Translations under genes and position numbers: made by a program
DNA from: Pseudomonadota bacterium
Lineage (GTDB): Bacteria > Pseudomonadota > Alphaproteobacteria > Geminicoccales > Geminicoccaceae
Reading direction: 5' to 3'
Length of the DNA: 64,000 nucleotides
NCBI GenBank assembly: GCA_030549795.1
Contig: JAUQQO010000009.1
Coordinates: 124,001 to 188,000, forward strand
In this document: one piece after another, positions 17,254 through 26,939 of the stretch
Layout of the letters: every line of letters begins with the position of its first letter
Position numbering within the stretch: the first letter of the stretch is position 1
Notes under the pieces: generated by a model
Told to the model about the DNA's origin: nothing
The model's database searches: none
Seen by the model: the letters and a program-made list of their open reading frames with translations, nothing else

Positions 17254-17691
17254 TTAGCCGAGCACTCTATGAGCGACAAGTTCGCCTTGCCCGACCAGCG
17301 GGAGGACGTGGATGATCACGATCGCCTGCGCAAGCGGCCACTCGTCAGTCATGCTCACGTCGATCGCTGCCTGCATCCCGGGTGGTGTGATGGCTTTAAG
17401 GCGCGCGGCGGCACCACCGGTGAGGCGGATGGTCGGTTGCCCGCCGGGACGCGTGGCGATGTCGATATCGCGCCAGAACACCCCGTGTGCGAACCCGGTG
17501 CCGAGCGCCTTCGCACACGCCTCTTTGGCAGCGAAGCGGCGCGCGTAAGCGGCGGCGCGAGCCGCCCGCCGTTCGCAGAACTCCTGCTCCGCCTCAGTAA
17601 AGCAGCGGTTGATGAAGCGGCCTCCAAAACGGGAAATCATGCGCTCGATGCGCCGGATGTCGACGAGATCGCTGCCGATCCCGAGAATCAA
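17254..17691 (-). CDS. acpS: Holo-[acyl-carrier-protein] synthase
   Basis: A 145-residue phosphopantetheinyl transferase that activates acyl carrier protein from coenzyme A. The N-terminal motif [15 protein letters not shown] contains the Mg-binding Asp. The second motif, [15 protein letters not shown], contains the catalytic Glu/Lys set. Length is slightly above the usual 120-130 because of a C-terminal tail ([15 protein letters not shown]). It heads the lepB-rnc-era-recO group, 116 bases upstream of lepB. pdxJ, often next to acpS in this class, is not here. Confidence 0.92.
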   Translation of the reverse strand: MILGIGSDLVDIRRIERMISRFGGRFINRCFTEAEQEFCERRAARAAAYARRFAAKEACAKALGTGFAHGVFWRDIDIATRPGGQPTIRLTGGAAARLKAITPPGMQAAIDVSMTDEWPLAQAIVIIHVLPLVGQGELVAHRVLG

Positions 17692-17784
17692 CGGTCAGCC
17701 TCCACCACTGTGCCCCTGTACCGCTGTGGGAGATGATCCAAAGACCACGCGCGTCTGTCGGTCAACCGAGGCCCTTTTCCATAC

Positions 17785-19341
17785 TCAATGCGTGCGCACG
17801 GGTCGACGGCGGTAGGCGAGCGCCTCGGCGAGATGGGCCTTGCGGATCGTCTCGGAACCATCGAGATCGGCGATCGTCCGGGCGACGCGGAGAATGCGGT
17901 GCCAGCTGCGCGCCGACAGACGGAAGGCTTCGGTGGCGCGCGCGAGTAGAGCGCGCCCGGCAGCATCCAAGGGAGCAATCGCATCGAGGACTGCTCCTTC
18001 CGCCTCGGCGTTGAGCTTGAGCTCCGGGCGGCCGAGCGCCTCGAAGCGGGCGGCCTGCAGCGCGCGCGCAGCAGCGACCCGTGCCGCCACTTCCGCCGAA
18101 CCCTCGGCGGGAGGCGGGAGCTCGAGATCGCTCGGCCGCACGGCCGGCACTTCGATGACGAGGTCGATCCGATCCAGAAGGGGACCGGAAAGGCGTGCCT
18201 GGTAGTCGGCAGCACAGCGCGGCGCGCGCGGGCAGGCGAGAGCTGGATCGTCGAAGTGCCCGCAGCGACAGGGGTTCATCGCCGCGACGAGCTGAAAGCG
18301 CGCCGGCCAGGTGATGTGCGCATTGGCGCGAGCAACCTGGATCTGCCCGGTCTCGAGCGGTTGGCGGAGGGCTTCGAGCACCGGGCGCTGGAATTCGGGC
18401 AGCTCGTCCATAAACAGCACGCCTCGGTGCGCGAGCGAGACCTCACCTGGGCGGGCGTGAGGTCCGCCGCCCACCATCGCGGCCATCGAAGCGGAATGGT
18501 GCGGTGCTCGAAACGGTCTGCGGCGCGAGAGGCGACCGTCGACCAAGCGCCCGCCCAGACTGTGGATCATCCCCACTTCCAGCATTTCGGCTGGATCAAG
18601 CGGCGGCAAGATGCCGACAAGGCGAGACGCCAACATCGATTTTCCGGCACCCGGCGGGCCGATCATGAGCAGGTTGTGGCCACCAGCCGCAGCGACCTCA
18701 AGAGCGCGTTTGGCCGTCTCTTGACCCTTGACCTCTTTGAGATCGGCCAGCAACGGAGGATCCTCGATTGGCCGCGGCTCGGGTGGCGCGAGCACCTGCA
18801 GGCCACGGGCGTGATCGATGAGCGCAAGAAGTGTGGGCGGAGCTAGGATGGCGATCTCGGAGGCCAGCCATGCCGCCTCGCCGGCACTCCCGGCCGGACA
18901 AATCAGGCCACGGCCCTTGGCAGCAGCAGCAATGGCGGCGACGAGGACGCCGGCTACCGGCTGGATCGAGCCGTCAAGAGCGAGCTCACCGAGGACGATC
19001 TGCCCCTCGACGAAGTCGGCCGGCACGATCCCCATGACGATCAACAGCCCGAGCGCGATCGGCAGGTCGAAATGGCTGCCCTCCTTGGTGAGATCTGCCG
19101 GTGCCAAGTTGACCGTGACGCGCCGCGGCGGCAGCGCGAGGCCCAGGGCGCTTAAGGCCGCGCGCACGCGCTCGCGGCTTTCCCCGACCGCTTTGTCCGG
19201 CAGCCCCACCACCGTAAAGGCGGGCAGCCCCGGAGAAATTTGGACCTGGACCTCGACTTCGGGCGTGTCCATGCCGATGAAGGCGAGCGAGCGGACGCGC
19301 GCCATGGTGATCGAGGGCGTGGGAGCGACCGCGCGGCTCAT
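17785..19341 (-). CDS. comM: ComM/YifB family AAA+ ATPase (magnesium-chelatase-like)
   Basis: A 518-residue protein. The N-terminal ComM-type domain is SLAFIGMDTPEVEVQVQISP followed by VVGLPDKAVGESRERVRAAL. The central AAA+ module shows Walker A MIGPPGAGKSMLA, Walker B GVLFMDELPEF and sensor RFQLVAAMNPCRCGH. A C-terminal helical domain with SARSWHRILRVARTIADLDG completes the family. In naturally transformable bacteria ComM is a helicase that promotes branch migration during DNA uptake; many non-competent bacteria also carry it. It has the same orientation as rsh, 78 bases upstream, and precedes acpS by 93 bases. Confidence 0.9.
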   Translation of the reverse strand: MSRAVAPTPSITMARVRSLAFIGMDTPEVEVQVQISPGLPAFTVVGLPDKAVGESRERVRAALSALGLALPPRRVTVNLAPADLTKEGSHFDLPIALGLLIVMGIVPADFVEGQIVLGELALDGSIQPVAGVLVAAIAAAAKGRGLICPAGSAGEAAWLASEIAILAPPTLLALIDHARGLQVLAPPEPRPIEDPPLLADLKEVKGQETAKRALEVAAAGGHNLLMIGPPGAGKSMLASRLVGILPPLDPAEMLEVGMIHSLGGRLVDGRLSRRRPFRAPHHSASMAAMVGGGPHARPGEVSLAHRGVLFMDELPEFQRPVLEALRQPLETGQIQVARANAHITWPARFQLVAAMNPCRCGHFDDPALACPRAPRCAADYQARLSGPLLDRIDLVIEVPAVRPSDLELPPPAEGSAEVAARVAAARALQAARFEALGRPELKLNAEAEGAVLDAIAPLDAAGRALLARATEAFRLSARSWHRILRVARTIADLDGSETIRKAHLAEALAYRRRPVRTH

Positions 19342-19419
19342 GGCTCTCCCCTAAAGCGCGATACGCTCCCCACTCTATCAACTAATTTGCGTTAGGCTAG
19401 TCTGCCGTGGGGCGCGCCC

Positions 19420-21630
19420 TTAGCCCATCTTGCGTTCGACGCCGCACACGACGTCCAGGGCCGTGAGCGCGCCCATAATCTGCTGCAGTTGGCTGAGCCC
19501 GCTCACCTCGATGTCGAGCAAAAGCTCGACGAGCTCGCCCGAGCGGCGGCCGAACTTGAGGTCGACGATGTTCGCGTTCTGGCGGCCGATGGCGGTGCTC
19601 ACCGCCCCGAGCACGCCCGGTTTGTCGATCGTGGTAACTCCCAGGCGCGCGATCGCCCGCGGCAGCGGCGCGCGGTCGTTCCAAGCGAGATCGATCGCCC
19701 GCCCCGCGAGATCGGCGCTGCGGCTGAGCAGCGGGCATTCGGCGCGGTGGATGCTCACGCCCCGACCGGTACGCACGATCCCGACGATGGGATCACCCGG
19801 AATAGGCCGACAACAGCCGGTCAAGTGGAAAGCGATGCCGGGCTCAAGGCCGATGATCGGGCAATCGACCGGTGGTGGAGTCTGTGGGCGGCGTAAGGAT
19901 GGGAGGCCAGCGGGCTTGCCCGCGCGCGCGGGCGCTTCGCGCTTGAGTTCGGGATAGATGGCTTCGAGAACCGTGCGCGGGGCAAGGCTGCCTTCGCCGA
20001 CCGCGGCGAGGAGGTCGTCGACCGTCTTTTGCCGCAGGGGTTCGAGTGCCCGCTCGAGCCGCGCTTCTCCAAGCGTGAGCCCCTCGGCGCGCGCCGCCTT
20101 CTGCAAGGCTTCGCGGCCTTGCTCGATGTGCGAGGCGCGCTGGCGCATGCGCAGGAAACGACGAATGCGCGCGCGCGCCTTGCCGGTGACGACGAAGCGC
20201 TCCCAGGCCGGCGAAGGGGTCGCGTTGCGGGCGGTGATGATCTCGACCTGATCGCCGTTCTGCAGCCGGTAACGCAGTTGGACGAGGCGGCCGTCGACCT
20301 TAGCGCCTACGCAGTGGTCGCCGATTTCGGTGTGCACAGCGTAGGCGAAGTCGACCGGAGTCGCGCCCCGCGGCAGAGCGATGAGGTCGCCTTTGGGCGT
20401 AAAGCAGAAGACCTGATCAGAGTACATCTCGAGCTTGGTGTGCTCGAGAAATTCCTCTGGCTCCGGCGCATGCTCGAGGATCTCGAGAAGCTCGCGGATC
20501 CAGCGATACCGGCGCCCTTCGGTCACACCGGTTCCCTGTTTGTAGATCCAGTGCGCCGCCACCCCGTATTCGCACACCTCGTGCATCTCATGGGTACGGA
20601 TCTGCACCTCGATCTTGCGCCCTTCGGGACCGAGGATGGTGGTGTGCAGCGAGCGATAACCGTTGGGTTTGGGCGTGCTGATGAAGTCCTTGAACCGGCC
20701 GTCGACCATTTTATAGCGGCCGTGAATGGCCCCGAGCGCCGCATAACAGGTTGCAACCGAGTCGACCAGCACGCGGAACGCCATGATGTCCGATAATTGC
20801 TCGAACTCGACGTTCTTGCGCTGCATCTTGCGCCAAATGGAAACCGGGGATTTTTCGCGCCCCGTGATTTCGGCTTCGATCCCGGCTTCGGCCAAGGTGG
20901 CGCGCAGCTCTTCGATGATCCGCTCGATGATGGGCGCTCCAGCCGGTCGCAGTTGCTCGAGCCGGCGCACGATGCTCGCCCGCACATCCGGCCAAAGCTC
21001 GGCAAAGGCCAGGTCCTCGAGTTCGGCCTTCATCTGCTCCATGCCGATCCGCTCGGCGAGCGGAGCGTAGATTTCCATCGTCTCGAGCGCGATGCGCTTG
21101 CGCTTTTCCGGATCCTTGATGAAGTGGAGCGTGCGCATGTTGTGAAGGCGATCCGCGAGCTTCACCAAAAGCACGCGGATATCCTCCGACATGGCGAGCA
21201 CGAGTTTTCGAAAGTTCTCGGCTTGTTCGGTGCGCGGTGATTGCAATTCGATCTTGTTGAGCTTGGTAACCCCGTCGACGAGTCTAGCGATCGTCGGACC
21301 GAACAAGCGTCTGATCTCGTCGAGTGTGGCGCTGGTATCCTCGACGGTATCGTGGAGGAGAGCAGTGGCGATGGTCGCGCTATCAAGGCGCAGGTTGGTG
21401 AGGATGCCGGCGACTTCGACCGGGTGATGGAAATAGGGATCGCCGGAGGCGCGCAGCTGCGCTCCGTGCGCCTTCATCGCGAAGACGTAGGCGCGGTTGA
21501 GCAGATCTTCGTCGGCGTCGGGATCGTAGGCTTTGACCCGCTCGACCAGCTCATATTGGCGCAAGGGCGCCCGTCGCGGCACCGAGGCGGCCGTCTCGCT
21601 GATCGTGGACGGCGGGCTCTGGGCAGTCAT
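19420..21630 (-). CDS. rsh: Bifunctional (p)ppGpp synthetase/hydrolase, RelA/SpoT family
   Basis: A 736-residue stringent-response enzyme. The HD hydrolase domain is intact (YFHHPVEVAGILTNL and ALLHDTVEDTSATL, about residues 60-100). The synthetase domain has GRFKDFISTPKPNGYRSLHT and EVQIRTHEMHEVCEYGVAAH, so both activities are predicted. A TGS domain follows (VFCFTPKGDLIALPRGATPV), then a zinc-finger-like region (FHLTGCCRPIPGD) and a C-terminal ACT domain (VTTIDKPGVLGAVSTAIGRQ). Alphaproteobacteria usually have this single Rsh rather than separate RelA and SpoT. It starts 39 bases after rpoZ ends, the usual order, so both are probably co-transcribed. Confidence 0.94.
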   Translation of the reverse strand: MTAQSPPSTISETAASVPRRAPLRQYELVERVKAYDPDADEDLLNRAYVFAMKAHGAQLRASGDPYFHHPVEVAGILTNLRLDSATIATALLHDTVEDTSATLDEIRRLFGPTIARLVDGVTKLNKIELQSPRTEQAENFRKLVLAMSEDIRVLLVKLADRLHNMRTLHFIKDPEKRKRIALETMEIYAPLAERIGMEQMKAELEDLAFAELWPDVRASIVRRLEQLRPAGAPIIERIIEELRATLAEAGIEAEITGREKSPVSIWRKMQRKNVEFEQLSDIMAFRVLVDSVATCYAALGAIHGRYKMVDGRFKDFISTPKPNGYRSLHTTILGPEGRKIEVQIRTHEMHEVCEYGVAAHWIYKQGTGVTEGRRYRWIRELLEILEHAPEPEEFLEHTKLEMYSDQVFCFTPKGDLIALPRGATPVDFAYAVHTEIGDHCVGAKVDGRLVQLRYRLQNGDQVEIITARNATPSPAWERFVVTGKARARIRRFLRMRQRASHIEQGREALQKAARAEGLTLGEARLERALEPLRQKTVDDLLAAVGEGSLAPRTVLEAIYPELKREAPARAGKPAGLPSLRRPQTPPPVDCPIIGLEPGIAFHLTGCCRPIPGDPIVGIVRTGRGVSIHRAECPLLSRSADLAGRAIDLAWNDRAPLPRAIARLGVTTIDKPGVLGAVSTAIGRQNANIVDLKFGRRSGELVELLLDIEVSGLSQLQQIMGALTALDVVCGVERKMG

Positions 21631-21669
21631 CGGGGCGCCACCGCATGAGGGCGCGCCCGCAGCGCGCCC

Positions 21670-22029
21670 TCAGTCCTGCTCGGGGACGTCGTGCTCCGCA
21701 TAAGAGATGCCGGGCGGCATCGGTGCCAACGCCCCCACATCGGGCGGCGGGATGAGCGCCTCGAGCTCCCGCGCGAGATCGCTCGGCTCCTCGCTCTCCA
21801 CCGGCAGATGCCGGCGCAACCCATGCACGAGCTCGTAGCGCAGATGATCGAGGTCGATCGTCCCCTGGGCGATCTCGCGCAACGCCACCACGGGGTTCTT
21901 GTCGTTGTCGCGATCGACCGTAAGCGGCGCCCCGGCCGAGATATCGCGCGCGCGCTGCGCGGCGAGCATCACGAGTTCAAAGCGCGAGGGTACTCGAGCG
22001 ATGCAGTCCTCGACCGTGATCCTGGCCAT
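21670..22029 (-). CDS. rpoZ: RNA polymerase omega subunit
   Basis: A 119-residue omega subunit that aids RNA polymerase assembly and forms part of a ppGpp site in proteobacteria. [20 protein letters not shown] and the following [32 protein letters not shown] region are the family core. The acidic tail from about residue 75 is variable. ATG 22029 has an AAGGAGAG ribosome site. It precedes rsh, so the polymerase subunit and the ppGpp enzyme are made from the same operon. Confidence 0.93.
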   Translation of the reverse strand: MARITVEDCIARVPSRFELVMLAAQRARDISAGAPLTVDRDNDKNPVVALREIAQGTIDLDHLRYELVHGLRRHLPVESEEPSDLARELEALIPPPDVGALAPMPPGISYAEHDVPEQD

Positions 22030-22287
22030 GATCTCTCCTTAGGGCACTTGCCTACGTTCGCTTGCGATGTAGGTAGCGGATAGGGGATGTGGAAGCCAGA
22101 CGTCGCGCATTCTTCGCTGCCGCGGCATCGCGCTGCGGTCGCTCTTCCGGTGTTGGCACTTAGCGGGAAAGCGTGCTAGCCCAAGCAGCGAAGCGCAAAC
22201 GGTGCTATTTTCAATCGGCCGAACGCGAGCCGGTCGACGTGGCGGCATCGGTCGCCGAGCTGCCGATGTCCGCGGAGGAACAACGCG

Positions 22288-22902
22288 ATGGCCAATTTGG
22301 GTCCTGGCCGCTGGTTTCACCCCAACGAACGGATTGCCGTGTTCATCGACGGCGCCAACCTCTATCAAGCCGCCCGCGCACTGGCGTTCGACATCGATTA
22401 TCGGCGTTTCCTTGATGTCTTCGCATCGCGCGGACGACTCATTCGAGCTTATTATTACACAGCGCTCCTCGACGAGCAAGAGTATTCGCCGATTCGCCCG
22501 CTCGTCGATTGGCTCGATTACAACGGCTACACCATGGTGACCAAGCCACTCAAAGAGTTCAGCCAAGTGGGTGGCCGTCGCAAGTGGAAAGGCAATATGG
22601 ACGTCGACATCGCGGTCGACGTGATGGAGTTAGCACCCTATCTCGATCACGTTGTGCTGGTTACCGGTGACGGCGATTTCAAACGGCTGGTCGAAGCCGT
22701 CCAGCGCCGCGGTGTTCGCGTGACCACCATCAGCACCATCCGCACCACGCCGCCACTCATCGCCGACGAGCTGCGCCGACAATCCGACCAGTTCATCGAT
22801 CTCGTCGAACTGCACCCCTTCATCGCCCGCCAGCGCCCAGCCGAGGGTGCCGCGCGGCGCGACGAGCTGCCCGCCGAAGAAGAAGGCGAAGAGCTGGAGT
22901 AA
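22288..22902 (+). CDS. LabA/DUF88-like NYN-domain protein, probable ribonuclease
   Basis: A 204-residue protein of the NYN (PIN-like) fold. Acidic residues typical of the metal centre are visible in VFIDGANLYQAARAL (N-terminus), GNMDVDIAVDVMELA (centre) and VLVTGDGDFKRLVEAVQRRG (C-terminal half). The last 30 residues are acidic and low-complexity (PAEEEGEELE). Family members are thought to act on RNA; the substrate of this one is unknown. It is divergent from rpoZ with a 258-base gap. GAGGAAC lies upstream of ATG 22288. Confidence 0.82.
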   Translation: MANLGPGRWFHPNERIAVFIDGANLYQAARALAFDIDYRRFLDVFASRGRLIRAYYYTALLDEQEYSPIRPLVDWLDYNGYTMVTKPLKEFSQVGGRRKWKGNMDVDIAVDVMELAPYLDHVVLVTGDGDFKRLVEAVQRRGVRVTTISTIRTTPPLIADELRRQSDQFIDLVELHPFIARQRPAEGAARRDELPAEEEGEELE

Positions 22903-23466
22903 GAAAAGCGCGTAGCCAACACTTTCTCGCTGATCGTCGCGTTTTCTTTCCTTTTGCGGCGGCTTTCGGTGATTTGAGGTACGGCATCTTGTCTACTCAC
23001 ATGCCACCCCTTCGATCGATCTTCGCTTCGGTCGGTTGCGGGCATGAGACGAGCCGCGAACACGGAGGCCGAGCCGTAGCGGCGCTTTTTTGAGCGAACT
23101 CGGCGCGCGATACCGACGCACGCGCCAACGGCGATGCGCACAAGATTCAGCCGAAAGCCGCGCGCGCCATTCCCCTATGGTCGTTCCCAGCCGGTTGACT
23201 GCCGATCATCCGCAAAACGCTAAGTCATGTCTTTCTACGGGCGGCTCGCGCGAAGGCTTCCGCTTCGATCTCATCATGGGCCGCATCGCGCCCGGCTAGC
23301 CTGCGGATCGGGCGCACTCGAACGACGCTTTCGAGGGGGCAATCCTCGGTCGTTCTTCTCTGGCGCGTGCTGGGCGAGGCTCGATTGTTGGCGGCCTTTT
23401 GAGATCTCGATCCTTGCGGCTTCGGCCAACGGAAAGGGGCATCAAAGTCCAGAGCTCGAGCCAACG
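22903..23466. other. 564-base convergent stretch without a recognisable gene
   Basis: The gap lies between the NYN gene (plus) and the alpha/beta hydrolase gene (minus), which converge here. A short GC hairpin (GCCG/CGGC) followed by GCTTTTTTG at about 23070-23091 could act as a weak terminator for the NYN gene. I looked for a two-piece tmRNA, a tRNA and small coding frames and found nothing convincing. Bases 22903-22960 are noticeably less GC-rich than the flanks. Confidence 0.35.
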
Positions 23467-24498
23467 TTAGGGACCAAGTGGCACCGGTGCTTCGCCTCTT
23501 CCCTTCGACACGCGCGCGAGGGTCGAGGCCTCCCGGCTCGCGGTCAGCCAAGACGTTTCCTCGGCGAAAAAGTTGATCACATCGCGCAGCACGCTCTCGC
23601 GCACCGAGACACGTTCGAAGAAGAGGTCGTGGCGCGCGCGCGGACAATCGACGAGCCGAGCGCGCGGCAGACGCTCGATCGCAGCGGCGATGGCGCGGTT
23701 GCTGACCACCCGGTCGGCTCCGGCACGGAACACCAAGAGGGGGATGGATATCCGCTCGAGCACGCTGGGGGCGGTAAGCGCCTCGATGGAACGCAGCGCA
23801 GCGGCGAGCCATCCCCAGGTCACGCCGCCGATGCGCAGCTGCGGATGGCGCGCGAGCAGCTCTTGCCAGAGCGCGAACCCTTCAGGGCAGGAGGTCGCCG
23901 GATTGCCGGCGAAGCGAAGACGCGGTCGCGGATCGCCCTGGCCGAAAGCGTAGCGGCACGCCGCGCCGGCGCGTAAGGCCAAGGCGACGATCGGGGGTAC
24001 GAGCCGTCGAGGCAACGGCCGGAAGTCGATATCGAACATCGGTGCCACGAGCGCGGCACGCTCCGCCGCTCGAGCGTCCTCGGCGAGCCAGCGCAGCGCC
24101 AGATGCGCGCCCATGGAGTGGGCGAGCACATTGAGCGGCCGCGGAAGGCCAAGGGCGTGGACGCGCGCGAGCACACAAGCGAGGTCTTCGAGATAGTCTT
24201 CGAACCGCTCGATATGCCCGCGCGGTGAGCCGGGAAGAAGACGCGGTGATCCGCCCTGGCCGCGCCAATCGAACCCGAAGACGACGAACCCGGCAGCTAC
24301 CAGCCGGCTCACGGCGTCTCCGTACTTTTCCAGGAACTCGCCCCGGCCCTGGAGCAAGAGGACGGTAGCGCACGCACGTCCACCCCGCGGTCGCGCGAGT
24401 GCAGCGCGCAGTGGTCCGACCGAGACCGGGACGGGAAACGTTTCGACTGTCTCCACCGGCCACGGCACGGGCTCACCCAATCTCCATCTCCCTCGCAT
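23467..24498 (-). CDS. Alpha/beta hydrolase, lysophospholipase L2 (PldB)-like
   Basis: A 343-residue serine hydrolase of the PldB/monoacylglycerol-lipase type. The oxyanion block is VLLLQGRGEFLEKYGD. FDWRGQGGSPR follows, and the nucleophile elbow is LAHSMGAHLALRWL (Ser near residue 128). The acid/His region is visible in FRAGADRVVSN and ARHDLFFERVSVRE. Predicted substrates are lysophospholipids or related esters at the membrane. There is no clear signal peptide. It lies 38 bases upstream of the motB stop on the same strand, but nothing links it functionally to motility. Confidence 0.85.
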   Translation of the reverse strand: MRGRWRLGEPVPWPVETVETFPVPVSVGPLRAALARPRGGRACATVLLLQGRGEFLEKYGDAVSRLVAAGFVVFGFDWRGQGGSPRLLPGSPRGHIERFEDYLEDLACVLARVHALGLPRPLNVLAHSMGAHLALRWLAEDARAAERAALVAPMFDIDFRPLPRRLVPPIVALALRAGAACRYAFGQGDPRPRLRFAGNPATSCPEGFALWQELLARHPQLRIGGVTWGWLAAALRSIEALTAPSVLERISIPLLVFRAGADRVVSNRAIAAAIERLPRARLVDCPRARHDLFFERVSVRESVLRDVINFFAEETSWLTASREASTLARVSKGRGEAPVPLGP

Positions 24499-24536
24499 CG
24501 CCCTCTAGCCGAAGAGCGCGGAGGAAGCGAGGCTGC

Positions 24537-25469
24537 TCACCCCGGCTCGCGGCGATCGTGCAAGAGCACGAGCGAGATGCGTCGGTTGCGCGGATCGTTG
24601 GGATCGGAGGCGATGAGCGGCTCGACATCGGCGCGCCCGACGACCTCGGCGATGCGCGCTGGATCCAGGCCGGCTTCGATCATCGCCTGACGCGTGGCAT
24701 TGGCGCGATCGCTCGACAATCGCCAGTTGTCGTACGTCCCCGAAAGGAAGGGCCGCGCATCGGTATGTCCGCGAATGGAGAGCCGATTGGGCATGTTCGC
24801 GATCGCCTGCACCACCACGGCGAGCAACCGCCGGGTGTGTGGGTACATGACGTCGCTGCCGAGCGGGAACATCGAGGTCTGCTCGCGATCGACGATCTGG
24901 ATCCGCAAGCCCTCCGGCGTCTGATCGAAGATCAGGCTCTCTTTGAACTTCTCGAGCTCGGGTGAACTCGAAAGCGCCGCTTCGATGGCTCGCTTGGCGG
25001 CTTCGAAGCGTTTCTCTTCGCGTCTGCGCCATTCGCGGTCGAGCGTGGCGTCGTCGAGATGGCGCAGGTCGGCACCTTCGCTCGCCGTGCCGAGGGCGAG
25101 CTCGGTCTCATCGTCTTTGGGCTCCTCGTCCCGCATCGCGACCGAGGTCTGAAGGGCAAACGGCGAACTCGGGGTCCGCGGCACCTGATCCGGCACCACC
25201 GTAAGCCCTTGCAGCGTGCCGCCGACTCCTCCGGGAGGGCCGGTTTGTGCCACCGCCTCGCTGAAATATTCGGCAAGGCCTTTGAGCACGTCCTCGCTCG
25301 AGGTACTCAACAACCACAAGAGCAAGAAGAAGGCCATCATCGCCGTTACGAAATCGGCATAGGCGACTTTCCAAGCGCCGCCGTGATGGCCGTGGTGACC
25401 CTCGACGATGATGCGCCGGACGATGATCGGCTGGTTGGCTTTCTCGGGCCCCTTGTTTGCTTTCGCCAC
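24537..25469 (-). CDS. motB: Flagellar motor stator protein MotB
   Basis: A 310-residue stator subunit. A short cytoplasmic N-terminus (KANKGPEKANQPIIVRRI) leads to one membrane helix with the proton-carrying Asp in WKVAYADFVTAMMAFF. The C-terminal OmpA-like peptidoglycan-binding domain shows LSIRGHTDARPFLSGTYDNW, SSDRANATRQAMIEAGLD and DPRNRRISLVLL. The basic, His-rich lead (EGHHGHHGG) is common in alphaproteobacterial MotB. It follows motA by 13 bases, forming the stator operon, and shows the organism is likely flagellated although no other flagellar gene is in the window. Confidence 0.94.
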   Translation of the reverse strand: MAKANKGPEKANQPIIVRRIIVEGHHGHHGGAWKVAYADFVTAMMAFFLLLWLLSTSSEDVLKGLAEYFSEAVAQTGPPGGVGGTLQGLTVVPDQVPRTPSSPFALQTSVAMRDEEPKDDETELALGTASEGADLRHLDDATLDREWRRREEKRFEAAKRAIEAALSSSPELEKFKESLIFDQTPEGLRIQIVDREQTSMFPLGSDVMYPHTRRLLAVVVQAIANMPNRLSIRGHTDARPFLSGTYDNWRLSSDRANATRQAMIEAGLDPARIAEVVGRADVEPLIASDPNDPRNRRISLVLLHDRREPG

Positions 25470-25482
25470 GCCTGCACCCTCC

Positions 25483-26361
25483 TTACGCGGCGAGCGGATC
25501 GGCCGGAATGGCGGCGAGCAACTCGTCCAGCTCCTGGAAGGTCGGCTGCAACTCGCTCGGAACGTTGCCGCGCGCCAACTCTACCGCCACGGGCGCTGAG
25601 TGACCTTGCAGGTAAGCTACCAAGCAATCGCGAATGATCGTGTAGAATTGCCCATCTTGCTCGTATACCTGATCGAGTTTGGCCGCGAAGGGGCCGAAGA
25701 ACCCATAGGCGAGGAACACGCCGAGGAAGGTTCCGACCAGCGCACCGCCGATCATCTTGCCGAGGATCTCGACCGGCTCGTTGATCGAGGCCATGGTCTT
25801 CACCACGCCGAGCACGGCAGCGACGATGCCGAGAGCCGGTAGCGCGTCCGCAACGGTGCGGATAGCCGCGGCGCGGGCGTGCAGCTCCGCATGGTGTTTC
25901 TTGAGCTGGCGCTGCATGCAGTCTTCGACCTGGTAAGGGTCGTCCATGCTCATCGTCATCATCCGCAAGGTGTCGGCGATGAACGGGAGCGCGAAGTGAT
26001 CGTGCTGGATCTTCGGAAATTTGCCGAAGAGCTTACTCTCGTGCGGCCGCTCGAGATGCGGCTCGAGCGCGAGAACCCCTTTGGTTTTCAGGATCTTCAC
26101 GATCATGAACATGAGAGAGAGAAGATCACGATAGTCTTCTTTTCTCCATTTTGGTCCGCTGAAGACGTATTTGAGGTCGGCGAGCGCTCCCTTGACGATC
26201 GGCGGATTATTCGCGATCAGGAACGTTCCGGCGGCAGCCCCGCCGATCATCATGAGCTCGAAGGGTAAGGCCTTGGCGATGATGCCGAATTTGCCACCGG
26301 CGAGCAGATAGCCGCCGAAGACCATGGCAAAGACGACGACGATGCCGACGATCGCGAGCAT
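25483..26361 (-). CDS. motA: Flagellar motor stator protein MotA
   Basis: A 292-residue inner-membrane protein with four predicted helices (residues about 1-22, 30-50, 170-190 and 200-225). FELMMIGGAAAGTFLIAN lies in the second helix. ALPALGIVAAVLGVVKTM and LGKMIGGALVGTFLGVFLAYG, with their prolines, form the torque and ion pathway. The cytoplasmic loop carries the conserved charged stretch ALEPHLERPHESKLFGKFP. MotA and MotB form the proton channel of the stator. ATG 26361; operon with motB. Confidence 0.94.
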   Translation of the reverse strand: MLAIVGIVVVFAMVFGGYLLAGGKFGIIAKALPFELMMIGGAAAGTFLIANNPPIVKGALADLKYVFSGPKWRKEDYRDLLSLMFMIVKILKTKGVLALEPHLERPHESKLFGKFPKIQHDHFALPFIADTLRMMTMSMDDPYQVEDCMQRQLKKHHAELHARAAAIRTVADALPALGIVAAVLGVVKTMASINEPVEILGKMIGGALVGTFLGVFLAYGFFGPFAAKLDQVYEQDGQFYTIIRDCLVAYLQGHSAPVAVELARGNVPSELQPTFQELDELLAAIPADPLAA

Positions 26362-26438
26362 TGCCGGAGCCCTGTTCGTCCCGGAGCAAGGACTAGCGCC
26401 GGCTCGTTAACGATGCGTGAAGACGCGATCGTCTCCGC

Positions 26439-26939
26439 TCAGCCCACAGCCCGGCTCGCGCGCAACAGCCGCTCGCGCTCACGCTGCCAGTCGCGCTCGC
26501 GCAACGCGGCGCGCTTGTCGTAGAGCGTCTTGCCCCGCGCGAGGCCGAGTTCGACCTTCGCCCATCCCCGAGGTGAGAAGTAGAGCGCGAGGGGGATGAG
26601 GGTCATACCCTTGCGTTGGAGCGCACCTTTGAGCCGCTCGATCTGGCGGCGGTGGAGGAGGAGCTTTCGCGGACGGCGAACTTCGTGATTGAAACGATTC
26701 GCAGCGCCGTACTCGGGAATATAGGCGTTGAAGAGCCAAAGCTCTCCGCCCATCTCCGCAGCATAGGCTTCGGTGATCTGAGCGCGCCCTTCGCGCAGCG
26801 ACTTCACCTCACTGCCGGTGAGTTGGAGACCGGCCTCGATCCGCTCTTCGATCGTATAGTCGTGGAATGCTTTACGGTTGACGGCGACCACGCGTCGCTC
26901 GCCGCCGCGTTCCCCTGCGGACTTCGCTTCAGCGCTCAA
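26439..26939 (-). CDS. smpB: SsrA-binding protein SmpB
   Basis: A 166-residue tmRNA-binding protein needed for trans-translation rescue of stalled ribosomes. [40 protein letters not shown] and [15 protein letters not shown] are the family's conserved elements. The C-terminal basic tail ([19 protein letters not shown]) enters the empty mRNA channel. ATG 26939 overlaps the dapA stop by four bases, the common alphaproteobacterial dapA-smpB pairing. The tmRNA gene itself was not found in the window. Confidence 0.94.
   Translation of the reverse strand: MSAEAKSAGERGGERRVVAVNRKAFHDYTIEERIEAGLQLTGSEVKSLREGRAQITEAYAAEMGGELWLFNAYIPEYGAANRFNHEVRRPRKLLLHRRQIERLKGALQRKGMTLIPLALYFSPRGWAKVELGLARGKTLYDKRAALRERDWQRERERLLRASRAVG

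Noticed and set aside
22903-23466. tmRNA gene, expected somewhere because smpB is present
   Set aside because: No acceptor-like arm, TTCGA T-loop or tag-coding stretch could be assembled in this gap.
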